A stretch of 64,000 bases of DNA from Portulaca oleracea (lineage: Eukaryota > Streptophyta > Magnoliopsida > Caryophyllales > Portulacaceae), in the NCBI GenBank assembly GCA_029582165.1, contig CM055889.1, positions 34,015,427 to 34,079,426 of the forward strand, in the 5' to 3' direction. Below the pieces are notes generated by a model. The model was not told the DNA's origin. It saw only the letters and a program-made list of their open reading frames with translations, and made no database searches. This document shows positions 24,466 through 35,941 of the stretch, piece by piece (the first letter of the stretch is position 1; the number at the start of each line of letters is the position of its first letter). Both the position numbers and the translations under genes were made by a program.

Positions 24466-25128
24466 TTGTGATAATATGAATTTTGGGCTATGAAAGTCTG
24501 AATAATCTAAACTTCAAAAATACACCGAAATAAGTTGGACTTCAATGCTTTAGGATCACTATAGCACGTCACTGTATTAAGGTAATAAAATCTCAATTGT
24601 AGTATGATGTGGTGTGGGAGATTTCTGATTGGACATTTAGTAAGAAACAAGTCAACAATATCGTTAATGATTTACAACTCAACTCATTTTTCCCTCTCTT
24701 CTTCATTTTTCCTCTCTTCAATGCATTAGTTATGCTTCTTGTCAAAAGTATTTCCATCTTTTTAGTCTCTTCGAATCACTCCCCCAAAGTTGGGTTAATG
24801 AAGATTTTTCAGACTCCAAATGTGACTTGATTATTGAAGGATGGTTCTTTGGAATCTTATCAAGATTCTAGAGAAAGTTGTGCCCTAAATTCATTGGGTT
24901 AGAGTAAATGAACTCAGTTGAGGGAAGAAGGTGAACCTTTAGTGGTATGGTTTGAATTCGAAAAGTGAACAGTGTAGTCGAAAATTTTCAACAAACGTGT
25001 TTTTCTGACACTCAATTAGTTTGTTGTTTTTTTTTCATCAATCGTTTCTGGGGGTGAAAATTGTATTCAGAACATTTACGGTTCACTGTTCATTTGTTCA
25101 GGGTTTTTAACAACCATGTGTAGTTGAA
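24466..25128. other. Spacer between LINE and MULE 2
   Basis: No gene is supported. The last ~140 bp may be 5' leader of MULE 2. Confidence 0.4.
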
Positions 25129-27158
25129 ATGGTCATAGAACCTTATAAATTTTCTTGTGAGTGTTGGGTGGGGCGAGGGACTTACTGGATGGTTCACTTG
25201 TATATCCATTCTGGGGGAAGATTTCTAGAGGACCTTATATTTAAATATGAAGGTGACATGCTGTTTGAGAGTTTTGATGTTGATAACTTATGTTATCATA
25301 AGTTGAAAGGAATTAAGAAGGCATCTATTTTATACGGAAGAAGTTTACTATTCCATACCTTATACGTATTTAAAGTCTTCATTGAGGAGGTGTAGGACTA
25401 ACTTTAAGGGCCGACAACAACTTATTCACAAGCCAACAAGGAGATCAGTGTGTATGTTGTCCACATGGTGGATATTCCATATTTGGAGGAAGTTATATTT
25501 TAGTCTCTCTTCAAGAAGTCCAATTCAAGCAAGGTTGTACTTCTATAGTTTGTGACAATGAAATTGATGACGTGGTTAGAGTTAGTCAAAAGTCACATGT
25601 TGCTGACAATGTAGTGCGGGATTCAAACAACTCCACCATTACTAAAGTTGAACCTAATATTTTGAACCCAACAAATGAAAATCTCAGTGTGGAACCAACT
25701 GATGATGTGATTCCATCAGCTTAAAGTTCACATTTTCATGATGTGGATCCATTTACACAAAAGCCCACTTATGTTGACCATGAGATTGGCATCCCAACCA
25801 TAGGAGAAGGCTCAACAATCGTATCTAAAATTGGGTAACTTTAAGGGATTAAAGCGAGAAAGAAGGTATGTTTGATTATAATTGGAAAGTTTCTAGACTT
25901 GAGTCACTAATAATTAAATGGCATAACCTAATTGGGGTGGAACACACTAAGTGATAACAACATGATTATTAGTCTGGTTTTGATGATGTTGTTGATCTTG
26001 ATAATGATGATGATGATGATGATTGTGACTATAAGAAATCATCTGGAAGCAAAAGAAAAGGAATGCTAGTGGAGGGTAAGGGAGGACATATCAACCAAAA
26101 GTATGGTAAATGATGAAAATACACATCATGAAGATGAGGATAGTGATGTAAGAGATGTTGAAACTACTAATGATGAGTGGGATACAACTAAGGAGAAGTG
26201 AAGAGGAAATCAATGAAGTGAATAGTGACTTGAAAGATAGCTGTGAAGAACAACTGAATGACATAGTGAGTGACTCTAAGGCTAAAAGTAGGAGTTAAGA
26301 TGGTGATGATATTGCTAGGGTTTTGAAGAAGAGGAAGAAGCCAATGAAGATTAAAAACAAGACTAGTTTCAAAAATTTTGAAAAACAAATGGGGATAACA
26401 TTTGGCACAACCTAAAAACTCATAGATGTCAACATTGGAAAGTATGTTGTTTTCCAAGGGTATAACATCAAAATTAAGGTGTCTGACTCAAAACTGAAGA
26501 AGGTTGGTGTTGTTTGCCAACCAACTTGCAAATTCGAAGTATATGCTTCATGGGATAGAAAACTTTCAACATTTATGCTGCGAAATGCAAACCATCATAA
26601 CTGCATTAGGAGTATGATAAGAAACAAGAAACTGAAAATATCATGGATTTCCTTGTACTATCTTGTAAGGTTTAAGGCTAGGTCCCATTGGCCAAATGTT
26701 GAGTCGATAGTACAAGTTATACATGATTTTGGAACTGCAATTGAGATGGTATGCATATGATTTGAAGAGAAGAGGATAAAAGATGTTGCATAGGCCCATG
26801 AAATTCCACTATTGCAAGATTGAGAGGTACCGTGAAGCATTGAAGGCAACAAACCATGCTAGCACTTTCATAATGGAGACAAACCATAAAATTTAGATGA
26901 AGGCACATGTTTTCTAAAGTTTGTTTGTCTACTTCGAAAGGGTGCCGAATGAATGTTTATCAATTTGTAAGTATGTTGTTTACATAGACGCATCCTTCTT
27001 GAAAACATTCCTTAGAGGTTGTTTACTAGCTACCATATGAATGGATGGAAACAATCATATGTTTCCTATTGCTCGAGAAATTGTAGAAGGAGATAATCAT
27101 GACAGTTGGGAACAACTTCTAACAAATTTACTAACTTGTTTAAGTGGTTTAAATGGTT
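25129..27158 (+). pseudogene. MULE 2 transposase, degenerate and truncated
   Basis: The N-terminal frame (25129-25395) reads VHLYIHSGGRFLEDLIFKYEG, matching the xxHHGGxFVxDPxxxYxGG start of many plant MULE proteins. A long acidic, stop-riddled stretch follows (DLDNDDDDDDD at about 25993). The DNA-binding domain (26479-26760) has VVCQPTCKFEVYASWD and NHHNCIRS (C-x3-C, W-D, HNC). The start of the DDE core (about 26975-27158) reads VYIDASFLKTFLRG, a stop, then MDGNNHMFPIAREIVEGDN, in which the Asp of YID is the first catalytic residue. It ends where a Copia LTR begins at 27159. Several in-frame stops make it non-functional. It belongs to a different subgroup from MULE 1. Confidence 0.78.
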
Positions 27159-28328
27159 GTTGAAAGAACCCTAGGGGGTGAATAGGGTTATTGGAAGATT
27201 TTGCACACTTGGGTAAGGATGTTAACAACTAGACTTGAGCTTAGTCAAGTCTCAACATACAGTGTAATGAAATTACTTATATTATTGAATAAAGCTCATA
27301 AACCATTGCACTAAGGAGGTTACAGATGGTCTCACTGTCCAAGTGATAACTTTGTTAGGACGGCTACAATGGAAAGGTTTCACTATCCAGGCTTGATGTC
27401 CTCAAAATAGCTGCAACAGAATGATTTCGCCTACTATATATGTTGACCAGGAGGCGACTACAGCAGATTTCCACCAACCACGTTGGTGTTCTCTCACTCA
27501 CAAAGACTCAACAATCATCCTCTATTACAAAGCTACTCTCACCAACCATGTTAGCTACTCACTCACCAGAATTACTTTACTGGCTACAAGACTCTCACCA
27601 AGGACCTTATCGAATTTCTCACCAAGGACCTTATTAGCTACATACTCGTAAATCTAACAAATGATTTCCTACACAACACTCTTCTCGATTGCTTCACTTG
27701 GAATCGATAACATTCTCAAAAGGCACATAGGAGTAATATAAGTCTTCTCGATTATTGTTTGGTTCTTGATCTCCGTGATTCTTGATCGGTGACGGCTTCT
27801 TGCCTTTCATGTACTCAAGGCATTATTTCCTTTGGTAGCTTTCTGATTGATCTTCCTCCTATCAACATATTGATTGAAGATTTCCTTGATCTTCAAGAAT
27901 CTCTCTATATTCTTGACCAACTTCCTTTGTGCATGGAGACATCCAGATGATCTTCCAAAATTGGTTTGTCATTAATTTCTCGCTGGAAGCAAAGGGTCAT
28001 GTGATTCTTGTTAGAATTACAGCAATCAAACCTTCCTCAAATAGTTTGATAACTTCCAAGAGAGAGATGCCAATAATTAGTGAGTATAAACATTGGATTT
28101 ATATAATGATTTAGATATAATGGAAGAAGATAGCAAATCTGCTAAAATAATTAGGAAAGTATCACTCTAAAATATCCAGATTATATGCTAATAATATTCG
28201 AATTGTGACTTTTACTCAAAACCGTTCCAGTCGCCAACGTCCTTAAGATCCAGATGCCAAGGTCCTTGAGCTTGGTTTTCCAATGTCCTTGGGCTTGGGT
28301 CTGCCAAGGACATTGAGGGGTTCCAACA
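27159..28328 (-). mobile_element. Copia 3' LTR
   Basis: On the minus strand the LTR starts TGTTGGAACCCC and ends GGGTTCTTTCAACA, with matching TG..CA ends. It is preceded (plus coordinates 28329-28345) by the purine-rich AAAAAGGGAGAGAT, the polypurine tract typical of SIRE/Maximus-like Copia elements. It is inserted in MULE 2. Length 1170 bp. Confidence 0.82.
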
Positions 28329-29385
28329 ATCTCTCCCTTTTTGATGAATAACAAAAATTCAATTACGACCATATTTCTCCCCCTTTTTTTTATTTTTATC
28401 AAAAAATCTACAGGAAGGTCCCCCCCCTTAATGTTGAAATCGTTTCTCATGTCCTGCAACAACTTAGTGAGCTTGTTAGTACTAAGGGAAGATCGATATT
28501 CCCCCTCAATTCCTGACATAAATAATCAATAATAGTACCATTAGAATAGATATAGTACTTCCAACCTTATGACACAAGGGATATGAGGATTATGTTCACC
28601 TTCTAATTTGTTGCCAAGGACATTGGGGTTGATATGATGTGGCTCTTGATTACTCCAAGTGATATTGAACACCCAAAATTTTGAAGTTCTACTCTTCCCT
28701 TGGTTGGATGCCCAGTATACCTGCAAAGACTTCAAACAACCTTTTTCAAGCTATAGTTGTCATCAAGTTTGGGTCCTTGATCACTTGTAACAATCATGTT
28801 AGGCTACCTTGTACCTTTAGGTACCCAAACTTTTACAATTCTAGGATGATATGAGTTGAAGTAATGAGATTGACCAAATTGACTCTTCTTTTTTTTTGGG
28901 GGGGGGGGGGGATGAGGGGACTGACCTTGATATTTTCTACCGAAGTTGTTGAATCATTTTCGGTGCCATGAATGAAATCTGTGACCTTTGTACTGTTTAT
29001 TAAGGTCATTACAACATCCTTGGTGCCTGGTTCTAATAGGTTGCCTTTGAGGGACAGAATGTCCTCGACGACAATTTTGCTCCTTAGTAGGGATTGATTT
29101 GTCATGCTCTTTTCTAGAACATTGACTTTATAGGCATTTTGCTCATTCTTGGTACAATATCCCATCCCTCCTTTAAAGGTGACACATCAAGATCCACGTG
29201 ATTTATCAAGGTTTTCTCGTTGCTTGGTTAGCTTAATCAAAGATGACTAATAATCAACATATTTGGCCTTGATGTCGAAACTTTCGGCCTCGAGAATGTC
29301 AATCCCAGAGATAAGGTCATTGCAAGACTTTTCCAATTGGACTCTTTTAACCCCTTGATGGCCTCTTTTGGAGATTTAATTTTAT
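28329..29385 (-). pseudogene. Copia internal region remnant (gag/pol pieces)
   Basis: Short colinear frames on the minus strand include VNVLEKSM and KKRRVNLVNLITSTH (29165-28833), and a KVWVPKGT string near 28815. These resemble the linker between gag and integrase in SIRE-type Copia polyproteins. Most of pol, including the RT with YVDDI, is absent, so a large internal deletion lies between here and the LTR. The remnant is interrupted at 29385 by the Tekay element and resumes at 62014. Confidence 0.55.
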
Positions 29386-29470
29386 TGTGAAACCCCGAGT
29401 TTTGTGAATAAATGCATGAGTAGTGGTAAGTTTAAGTTTCGAGGACGAAACTTCTTTAAGTGGGGAATGA
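29386..29470 (+). other. Extra polypurine-tract fragment ahead of the 5' LTR
   Basis: Starts TGTGAAACCCCG, 11 of 12 bases like the LTR start TGTAAAACCCCG, then jumps to TTTCGAGGACGAAACTTC and TTTAAGTGGGGAATGA. The latter is the conserved 3' internal end of Tekay-like elements, next to the LTR. It therefore looks like an LTR stub plus the end of an internal region in front of a complete LTR. Confidence 0.7.
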
Positions 29471-29900
29471 TGTAAAACCCCGGAAAATATCAGTAGAAAT
29501 ACCGTTAAAATGATAAAAACATGACTTTATTTATTATATGATTACCTGTTGATCACACGGAGCTTTTAGGACCGCGAGTGTTTTCGTAAAATTTTTTAGA
29601 GTTATAAAAATATCAGTTAGGATTTTTTTGGGACTTCGGGTGTAAAATCTTTTTATCAGTTGAGAGGGTTTTTACCTGTTTTCTTAGGTTTTGCTGTTAT
29701 GAGATTTATGAGGTAATATAATTTTTATTTGGAAATTTTTTAGTTAGATTTTTGATGTCACATAAGTGACATCATTCCTCAAATTTTATCAGATTGTGAA
29801 TATTTTGGTGGTTTCTCCAACGGTTTTCGCCTGCATTTTGCATTTTCCACTACCTTGGCATACACTCTGCTCACCCAATCCATGCACGACACGTGGCACC

Positions 29901-29965
<65 letters not shown>

Positions 29966-32818
29966 CTCTACGTGATTCAGTACATATGTACTGTTGCTAC
30001 TGCTGCTGCTTGCTGGATGAAAACCCTCATTTCCCCCTCATCCTTCTTCTTCCTCCCCCTCTGTACCGACGCACCCAGCTCAAGCCCCCTCCATTTTCTC
30101 CTTCTTAATCCTCCATTTTCTTTTCTTCCTTTCACCTTCTTCTTCTTCCTTTTCTGTTTTTGCACCACCCCGAGCCACCCCAAAAACCCTACGCCACCAC
30201 CCGACGCTCTACCTCCGACCACCGCCCTCTCGGCATCGCAACCTCGCCACCGCCACCCCGCTCCGCCGTTGCTGACGCCGCAGAACCCCGATTCCCCAGC
30301 CGACGACGATCAACTCCGACGAGGCAAACCTCGTGCCCTAGCTGGAAGCTGTCGCCGCCACCGTTGCTTTCCGACGACCACCGCAGCACCGACGACCACC
30401 GAGACCTCGCCGTCGTGATCGCCGATCGTCCAGCTGCCACCGACGAGCACTACCCGGCCCCACCTCTTCAAGCTTGGACTCTTGTTTGTGTTTCTTTCAC
30501 TTTCTCTCTCTACTTTGTATTTGGGTATATATGTATGTTAGGGTAAATAATCTTACTTAATATTGTTAGTAGGTGATAAAAATGAGTTATATGTTTAGTA
30601 TATTAGATTTGATATTAGGGTGTGGTTAGGTTTTTCTATGAGTTAATATTGTTGAGTTGAAACCTTGATGCTTGTGTGTGTTGGTTATCCATGTTAATAT
30701 TAGTAATCATGTATGAATATTAGTATTGCTGAGTTAGGTTTTGTCAAGAAGCATTTTAATTATATGTTGGGATTTTTTTACAAAGTTTAGTTCATTATAT
30801 TATATTTCTCATGTTTATTATAATACTAAGTTATCGTTATTTCAATATTACAAGTAATAGTATTTTATAAAGTCTAGTTCATATTAATAATATAAGTTTT
30901 CATATTATGTTATGCATCCATATGTTATTAGGTCTATTGTTTGGAAAATATTTTATGAGATTAGGAAATAGTTATTATCAAGTTTCCTTGAATTTACAAA
31001 TGAAACCCTATATTTGTATGTTAGTTTTCTTTCAAGTATATTATCCATTCTTGACAATAATATTAAGTTATTAACATTTCCATATTATTTGGTAACATTA
31101 TTTTCCTAATGTTTAGAGCATGTTATTATTATTATTATCAATATTGTTAGTTATTTACTATGTATGTAGTATTTTGAAATATAATATTTGATGGTATTTT
31201 ATTTAAAAAGTATGTTGAAAAATAACAATATTAGGTCTTGATTATCTGTTATTTAAAAAGTTATTGCTATTACGTTAATATTAAGTTAAATATATGTTAT
31301 TAGGCCTTGGTAAAGTTTGAACTTTATATTATGAGATTTTACTATTAAATCCTAATACTATTTTATTTTATAGTGATAAGTGTGTGTGGATTTGAAGTTC
31401 TATGTCTTGGAAGGTTATATTTATTATGTCACATGTAAAGTATTTTTTTTTTATTGTCTCATGAGACCTAGAAACATGTTTAGGAACCCTAAATATGTGT
31501 TGTAACTAGTTAAATATGATAATAGTGGCCTATTATAGTGTAATGCATGCCTAGTGACTTTTTGGTAAATATAGTGAATACTGCCATGCAAGTTATAAAA
31601 TAAAGTTCTTTAGTTAATCTTTATTTTGTGTAATATGGTTAAGTGTAAACTCTTGTCTAGATTCTATATTAGAAATTATGTGGTACGTGATTAAATGAAT
31701 CATGTTGTAATTTGGGAAGGGTAGTTACGCTGTTAAGAAATTATTAGAGCACGTATTGATTATAGAACCTTTTATTAGGTTGAGCGAGGACATCGATTTA
31801 GAGCTCCGTGTCTTCCTTGTTTGGACGCAGTTGTTTTAGCAGGTAATACTATATCCTATTCCCTGTGGATGCTCTTAAGCGCTTTATTTTATGAAATGCA
31901 TTCCTTGAAGGGACTTTATCAAAGTGCTAAACCTGTTGTGTTGAAAAATGTTCAGTTATTGGAAATTTGAGTTCTTTGATTGTTTTGGCACTTTTTTTTT
32001 TGGAATGTGGTTGATTTGTGGAATTTGATATGAGTTTTTTATTTGAAAATGTGGTTTTGTCATGAAAAGAGTTGGATCCTAATAACCGGTTTTAACTAAT
32101 GGATATGAGACTAAAGCGGGTTCGAGCAGTCTTCCCTTAGACCAGGTGGAACCTATGAGGGGGACTGTCAAGAGACCAGGTAATGCCTGGTAATGTGGTT
32201 GTGAGTTATGCGCTGATAAGTCGAATGGAATTGTTTATGCGAGTCCGTGGGACTCCGAAGAAAAGAAAAGAAAAGTATTGAGATATGTTTATGCGAGTCC
32301 TTGGGACTCCGAAGTATGTTCTGCGAGTCTTTAACTCCGAGGGGTAGTGTGGAAACCCCGCCCGCCATTAAAATATGATTGGAAAGGATTTATTCTATTT
32401 TGTCACGAGTTTTCGAATTGTAACCCCTCCCCTATAAAATGTGTTTAAATGGTTGTATAAATGTTTATAAATGCGTAGGAGTAGTATTACTGAGGTTTTC
32501 CCCCCTCACTTTTAAAATGTTTTGTTTTCAGGTGACGGCCGTTAAAGTGGCTGGGCTGATTGAGAGAGGAACCTAAACAAGAACCCTTGTAGTTGGCCAT
32601 AGTTTAACCTTGAGTTATAATCTTAATCGTTGAACAAGTTTTAGTAAAAGTTGGATTGTTTAAGTAATCTTGTTTTAGTTTTTTTTTATCCTGTTTCTCC
32701 TTGCCTTGTGCCTCCTAGGAGGTACGGCAGTGACACCTTGGTAATTAAGATGTGAAGTTTTCGCTGTTGTCTTTATTTCCTTATCTTGTTGTTATAATAG
32801 AATTTCCAAGGTGTTACA
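29471..32818 (+). repeat. Tekay 5' LTR (3348 bp)
   Basis: TGTAAAACCCCGG..GGTGTTACA. Contains a (TC)n tract at 29906-29962, a GC-rich proline-codon-like stretch (30150-30470) and a long AT-rich section. From 30252 onward it is near-identical to 59083-62013. Confidence 0.92.
29906..29962 (+). repeat. (TC)n microsatellite in LTR
   Basis: About 57 bp of perfect TC repeat inside the Tekay LTR. Confidence 0.95.
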
Positions 32819-32821
32819 AAA

Positions 32822-32833
32822 TGGTATCAGAGC
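32822..32833 (+). other. Primer-binding site (initiator tRNA-Met)
   Basis: TGGTATCAGAGC, 3 bp after the LTR end, complementary to initiator tRNA-Met; the usual site for chromoviruses. Confidence 0.95.
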
Positions 32834-32982
32834 TCTAGGTTGCGACCTAAGTAGCTCCTAAAGAGTCTAGTAACCTCACCCCAGACCTTAGGAAACTACC
32901 CTAACTTGAGAGAGTGGATGGGGTTAAGTGGATTATGTTTTCTTTGTTTATTTGTGAACTCACCTTTTGTTGTTTTATATAT

Positions 32983-33576
32983 ATGGACCCTGGGTTACAT
33001 CACAGTTTCGACGTGGAGGATGATCTCTTCCACGTGGGCTTCTGGAGAGAGCCCGAGGAGGCCCTCACACAGTACATGGAGTGGGTGATCCCTGATATTG
33101 ACATCCATCTGGAGATGCCCTTGCACTCCACGTGTTTACGACACGAGGGGTGCATGGTCAACCTCCTGTTGATGACTTTAACGGGGGACACCATTTGGGG
33201 GTACCGGGCCACCCAGCTGCTGCCGCCCATATCGCCCGAGGATCCCGAGGCACCCTGGCTGAAAGATTGCCAGTGGTGCGGGCGCGTACCTGCTGCACCG
33301 ACCATCCTCGCCCTGGTCCAAACCATGGTGGAGGCCTCACCGACCGATATCGTGGAGGTCGATCAGGACGAGGCGCCACCACCCGAGTTGTCCGACGATG
33401 ATGAGTCCGATGATGTTGTGCCTGACGATGAGGAGCCCGAGCAGGGTCAGGACCTCGAGGAGGGTTCCATCGGGATATCTAGCGAGGATTCGGATCCGGA
33501 CTCGGATGATGATGGATCCGATGATACGGAATGGGACCCCGAGGCCGAAAGAGGTGCCCAGAGACGCCACTTTTGA
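32983..33576 (+). CDS. Acidic ORF of unknown function in the Tekay leader (197 aa)
   Basis: The frame is open from an ATG at 32983 (further upstream only through non-ATG starts) to a stop at 33576. The N-terminal ~120 residues look globular, with GFWREPEEALTQYMEWVIPD, a RHEGCMVNLLLMTLTGDTIW segment and a CQWC pair. The last ~70 residues are extremely acidic (DDDESDDVVPDDEEPEQ, SEDSDPDSDDDGSDD). I recognise no family. It lies between the primer-binding site and gag, where autonomous Tekay elements usually have only leader sequence. It is the only uninterrupted ORF of this element, since gag-pol has at least five stops. Possibilities are an accessory retrotransposon protein or a captured host piece with an acidic tail. 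Its base composition is more GC-rich than the LTR around it. Confidence 0.55.
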   Translation: MDPGLHHSFDVEDDLFHVGFWREPEEALTQYMEWVIPDIDIHLEMPLHSTCLRHEGCMVNLLLMTLTGDTIWGYRATQLLPPISPEDPEAPWLKDCQWCGRVPAAPTILALVQTMVEASPTDIVEVDQDEAPPPELSDDDESDDVVPDDEEPEQGQDLEEGSIGISSEDSDPDSDDDGSDDTEWDPEAERGAQRRHF

Positions 33577-34055
33577 TGTTATTCTGTTTTGTTGAGCTTG
33601 TTCTCTTTGAGTTGTATATAACTTTGGTAATTTGTTGGTACTAGGACTTTGTGTTTTCCTCGCTATATTATGATGGTTGGTAGTAGTTATGTTATGTTTT
33701 GAGTTAAAAGAAAGGTTGTGCATGGTAGTGTCGCTTATGTTATGTTATACGAAAGAATGTGTTATTTCGTTTCAAAGTCCTTATATGTTGAAGCTATGAT
33801 GGTATGAGAAAAGCTTGGTTTGGGCCCTATGTGATGATGTGATGTGTATGAAAGAAAGATGGAAAAGTATTGATGTGTGGGAAGTATGGATGTATGGGAT
33901 GTCATGAAATGTGTTTTGCTCAGTATAGTGCTGGAAATTGTTGGTCTTTTGTCAAGGTAATGGAATATGATAAATTTTGTGTACTAGTGCTTATTTCTAT
34001 GTGATTTTGTTATTTTATGTAACATGGTGTGTAATGAATTTATATCATGGCATTA
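33577..34055 (+). other. Tekay leader between acidic ORF and solo Tat LTR
   Basis: No ORF of note. GT- and ATG-rich (TGTTATG, TATGATGGT, GATGTATGG) without a clear feature. Confidence 0.4.
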
Positions 34056-35863
34056 TGTGGGACCCAGGAAAATCCCTGTTGGTGTCCCTCGCGGTAAACG
34101 GCGAGTCGAAAGGGGTGTCTTTTCTTTTAGAAGATTCGCTTGTATTTCCGATTAAATAAATTAAAACTAAAAATCAAGTAAACTCCTTTTTTTAATTTTA
34201 TTAAAGTTTGGGAATTTTATTTAGGGTTTTTGGCCTCAAATAATATGTACTGAGGGGCTTGTGACTAGGAATAATCCAAAGTGACTTTTCGGCCATTAGC
34301 AGTCTATACTTTTTCACTATTTTCTCATAGCAGTCCAAAACCAATTTCCGGCACCGGAAAGCTGACGTGACGACCGGAAAGTATGTTTATTCATACTTCA
34401 AAAGGGAAATTTCTGGTCGCCACGTCAGCTTTTCGGTGCCGGAAATTGGTTCTGGACTGCTATGAGAAAATAGTAAAAAAGTACAGACTGCTAGTGGCCG
34501 AAAAGTCACTTTGGATTATTCTTAGTCACAAGCCCCTCAATACATATTATTTGAGGCCAAAAACCCTTTTATTTATTCAGAAAGTGAGCAGAAAAATAAA
34601 AGAAAGACGAAAAGAAACAAAAAAAAAGGAGAATAAACAGAAAACCCCGGGACTGGGCTCGGAATGATTCACTGTAGCAATTCCTGCAGGTATTGTGAGT
34701 CAGTGACCCCCGAAAAAGGGTCCCGGGTCTGGAAATCAGATCTGAGGCGCGGGACTGACCGGAATACCGCCAGGTACTCCGCCTGTTCCGGCCTCGGGAT
34801 TTGTTTCCGAGACAGAGGAAAAGGCAAAAATAAAATCCCTTTTTTATTTTTTTTTTTAAAAAAAAAGCTTTCCGAGACAGAAAATAAAATATGAAGAGAA
34901 TAGAAATAAAAGAGAGAAGAAAAAGAAAAAAAGGAAAAAAGGAAGAAGAGTCGCCAATTAATTTTTGAACGAGAATTAATAAACTCAAAAGTTAAGACTC
35001 CACAAACCACGAACCTCGAGATTCGGATCCGGGGGTAAGGTTACGAATTCGTGAATAAAAATTCCCGAATCCGCCCGTTCAACGAACGGACTTTACTAAA
35101 CCGGTTAAATAAAAAGGAAGAAGAAGAGGAGAGAAGAAGAGAGTATAATGGAGTATTAATTAGCGTAATTAGTATTATTTAGTTTCATACAAATACGATA
35201 ATAAAGCGAAAAATAAATACAAGAAATAAAAGAATTGAATACAAGCGTACCTTTATTCCCGAACAATCCATATTATTTAGGTCGAGTTTAGGATTAACTT
35301 AAGTTACAATATAATATGAATAAATAAGGGATAGAGAAGAAGAAAACAAAAATGCCAATTAAGTGTATGCAAGATGAGAGAAATATAGAGGGAGAAGAGA
35401 ATGTGAAATCACGAAGTGTCAATACTCTAGGGTGATTTCGGTGTAGAATGAAATGGGGAATGGTTGGGGTTTTTATAGGAGAAACGAGGGTTGAGATTTT
35501 AGGTCAAAATGAAGGTGCGAAAATGACGGCAATACCGCCAAGTTTGGAGGCCCAGCTGCTAGAAAATTAGGTTATGACACGCATTTCGAGGCAGGTTGAG
35601 GCGCGTCGGGTTGGGCAGAACCCGCCCACAATACCTGCAGGCATGCTGGGCTTTGGAGGCGCCCAGCTGCGCGTTTCCCTAGGTCAGCGCGCTTCCCGAG
35701 GTAAATCGGGTCGCGTGCGGAAATGGATTTGGGCTGATTTTTTTCAATTTTTTGTCTCTCTTTTGCATTTCACTTTCTTTAGCATTTTTCTAAAATAATA
35801 TAAAGATAAAATAAAAATAAAAATAAAATTACATAATTATAAGACACTTTTCGGGTGTCTACA
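34056..35863 (-). mobile_element. Solo LTR of a Tat/Ogre-like element
   Basis: Bounded by TGTGGGACCC and GGTGTCTACA, with a perfect 5-bp duplication CATTA (34051-34055 and 35864-35868). It is homologous to the LTRs at 46637 and 54612: shared AGAGTCGCCA, ATTCGG.TCCGGGGGTAAGGTTACG, CCCGCCCGTTCAA-CGAACGGACT and GGG.TTTTTATAGG blocks. On the minus strand it starts TGTAGACACCCGAAAAGTGT, a start common in Tat-lineage LTRs. It contains a MITE. Confidence 0.88.
34224..34566. mobile_element. Foldback MITE, Mutator type (family B)
   Basis: A 343-bp near-perfect inverted repeat with ends GGGTTTTTGGCCTCAAATAA. Arms of about 160 bp continue through CTTTTCGGCC and CCGGCACCGGAAAGCTGACG. The 9-bp duplication TTTTATTTA lies at 34215-34223 and 34567-34575. 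Terminal sequence differs from the family A elements at 4283 and 60327. Confidence 0.88.
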
Positions 35864-35941
35864 CATTACAAATTACTTGAAAAGAAAGACTAACTCGTAG
35901 TTGTTTTTTTAAAAATGACTGATTAGAAATCCTACAAAAGA

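Noticed and set aside
29855..30418. 187-codon frame with LSLSLS run
   Set aside because: Same LTR-derived artefact as at 3158; the corresponding LTR at 59083 lacks most of it.
34569..34988. Minus-strand 139-codon frame rich in Phe/Leu
   Set aside because: Reading of poly-A/poly-purine sequence of a solo LTR; no homology and no plausible start context.
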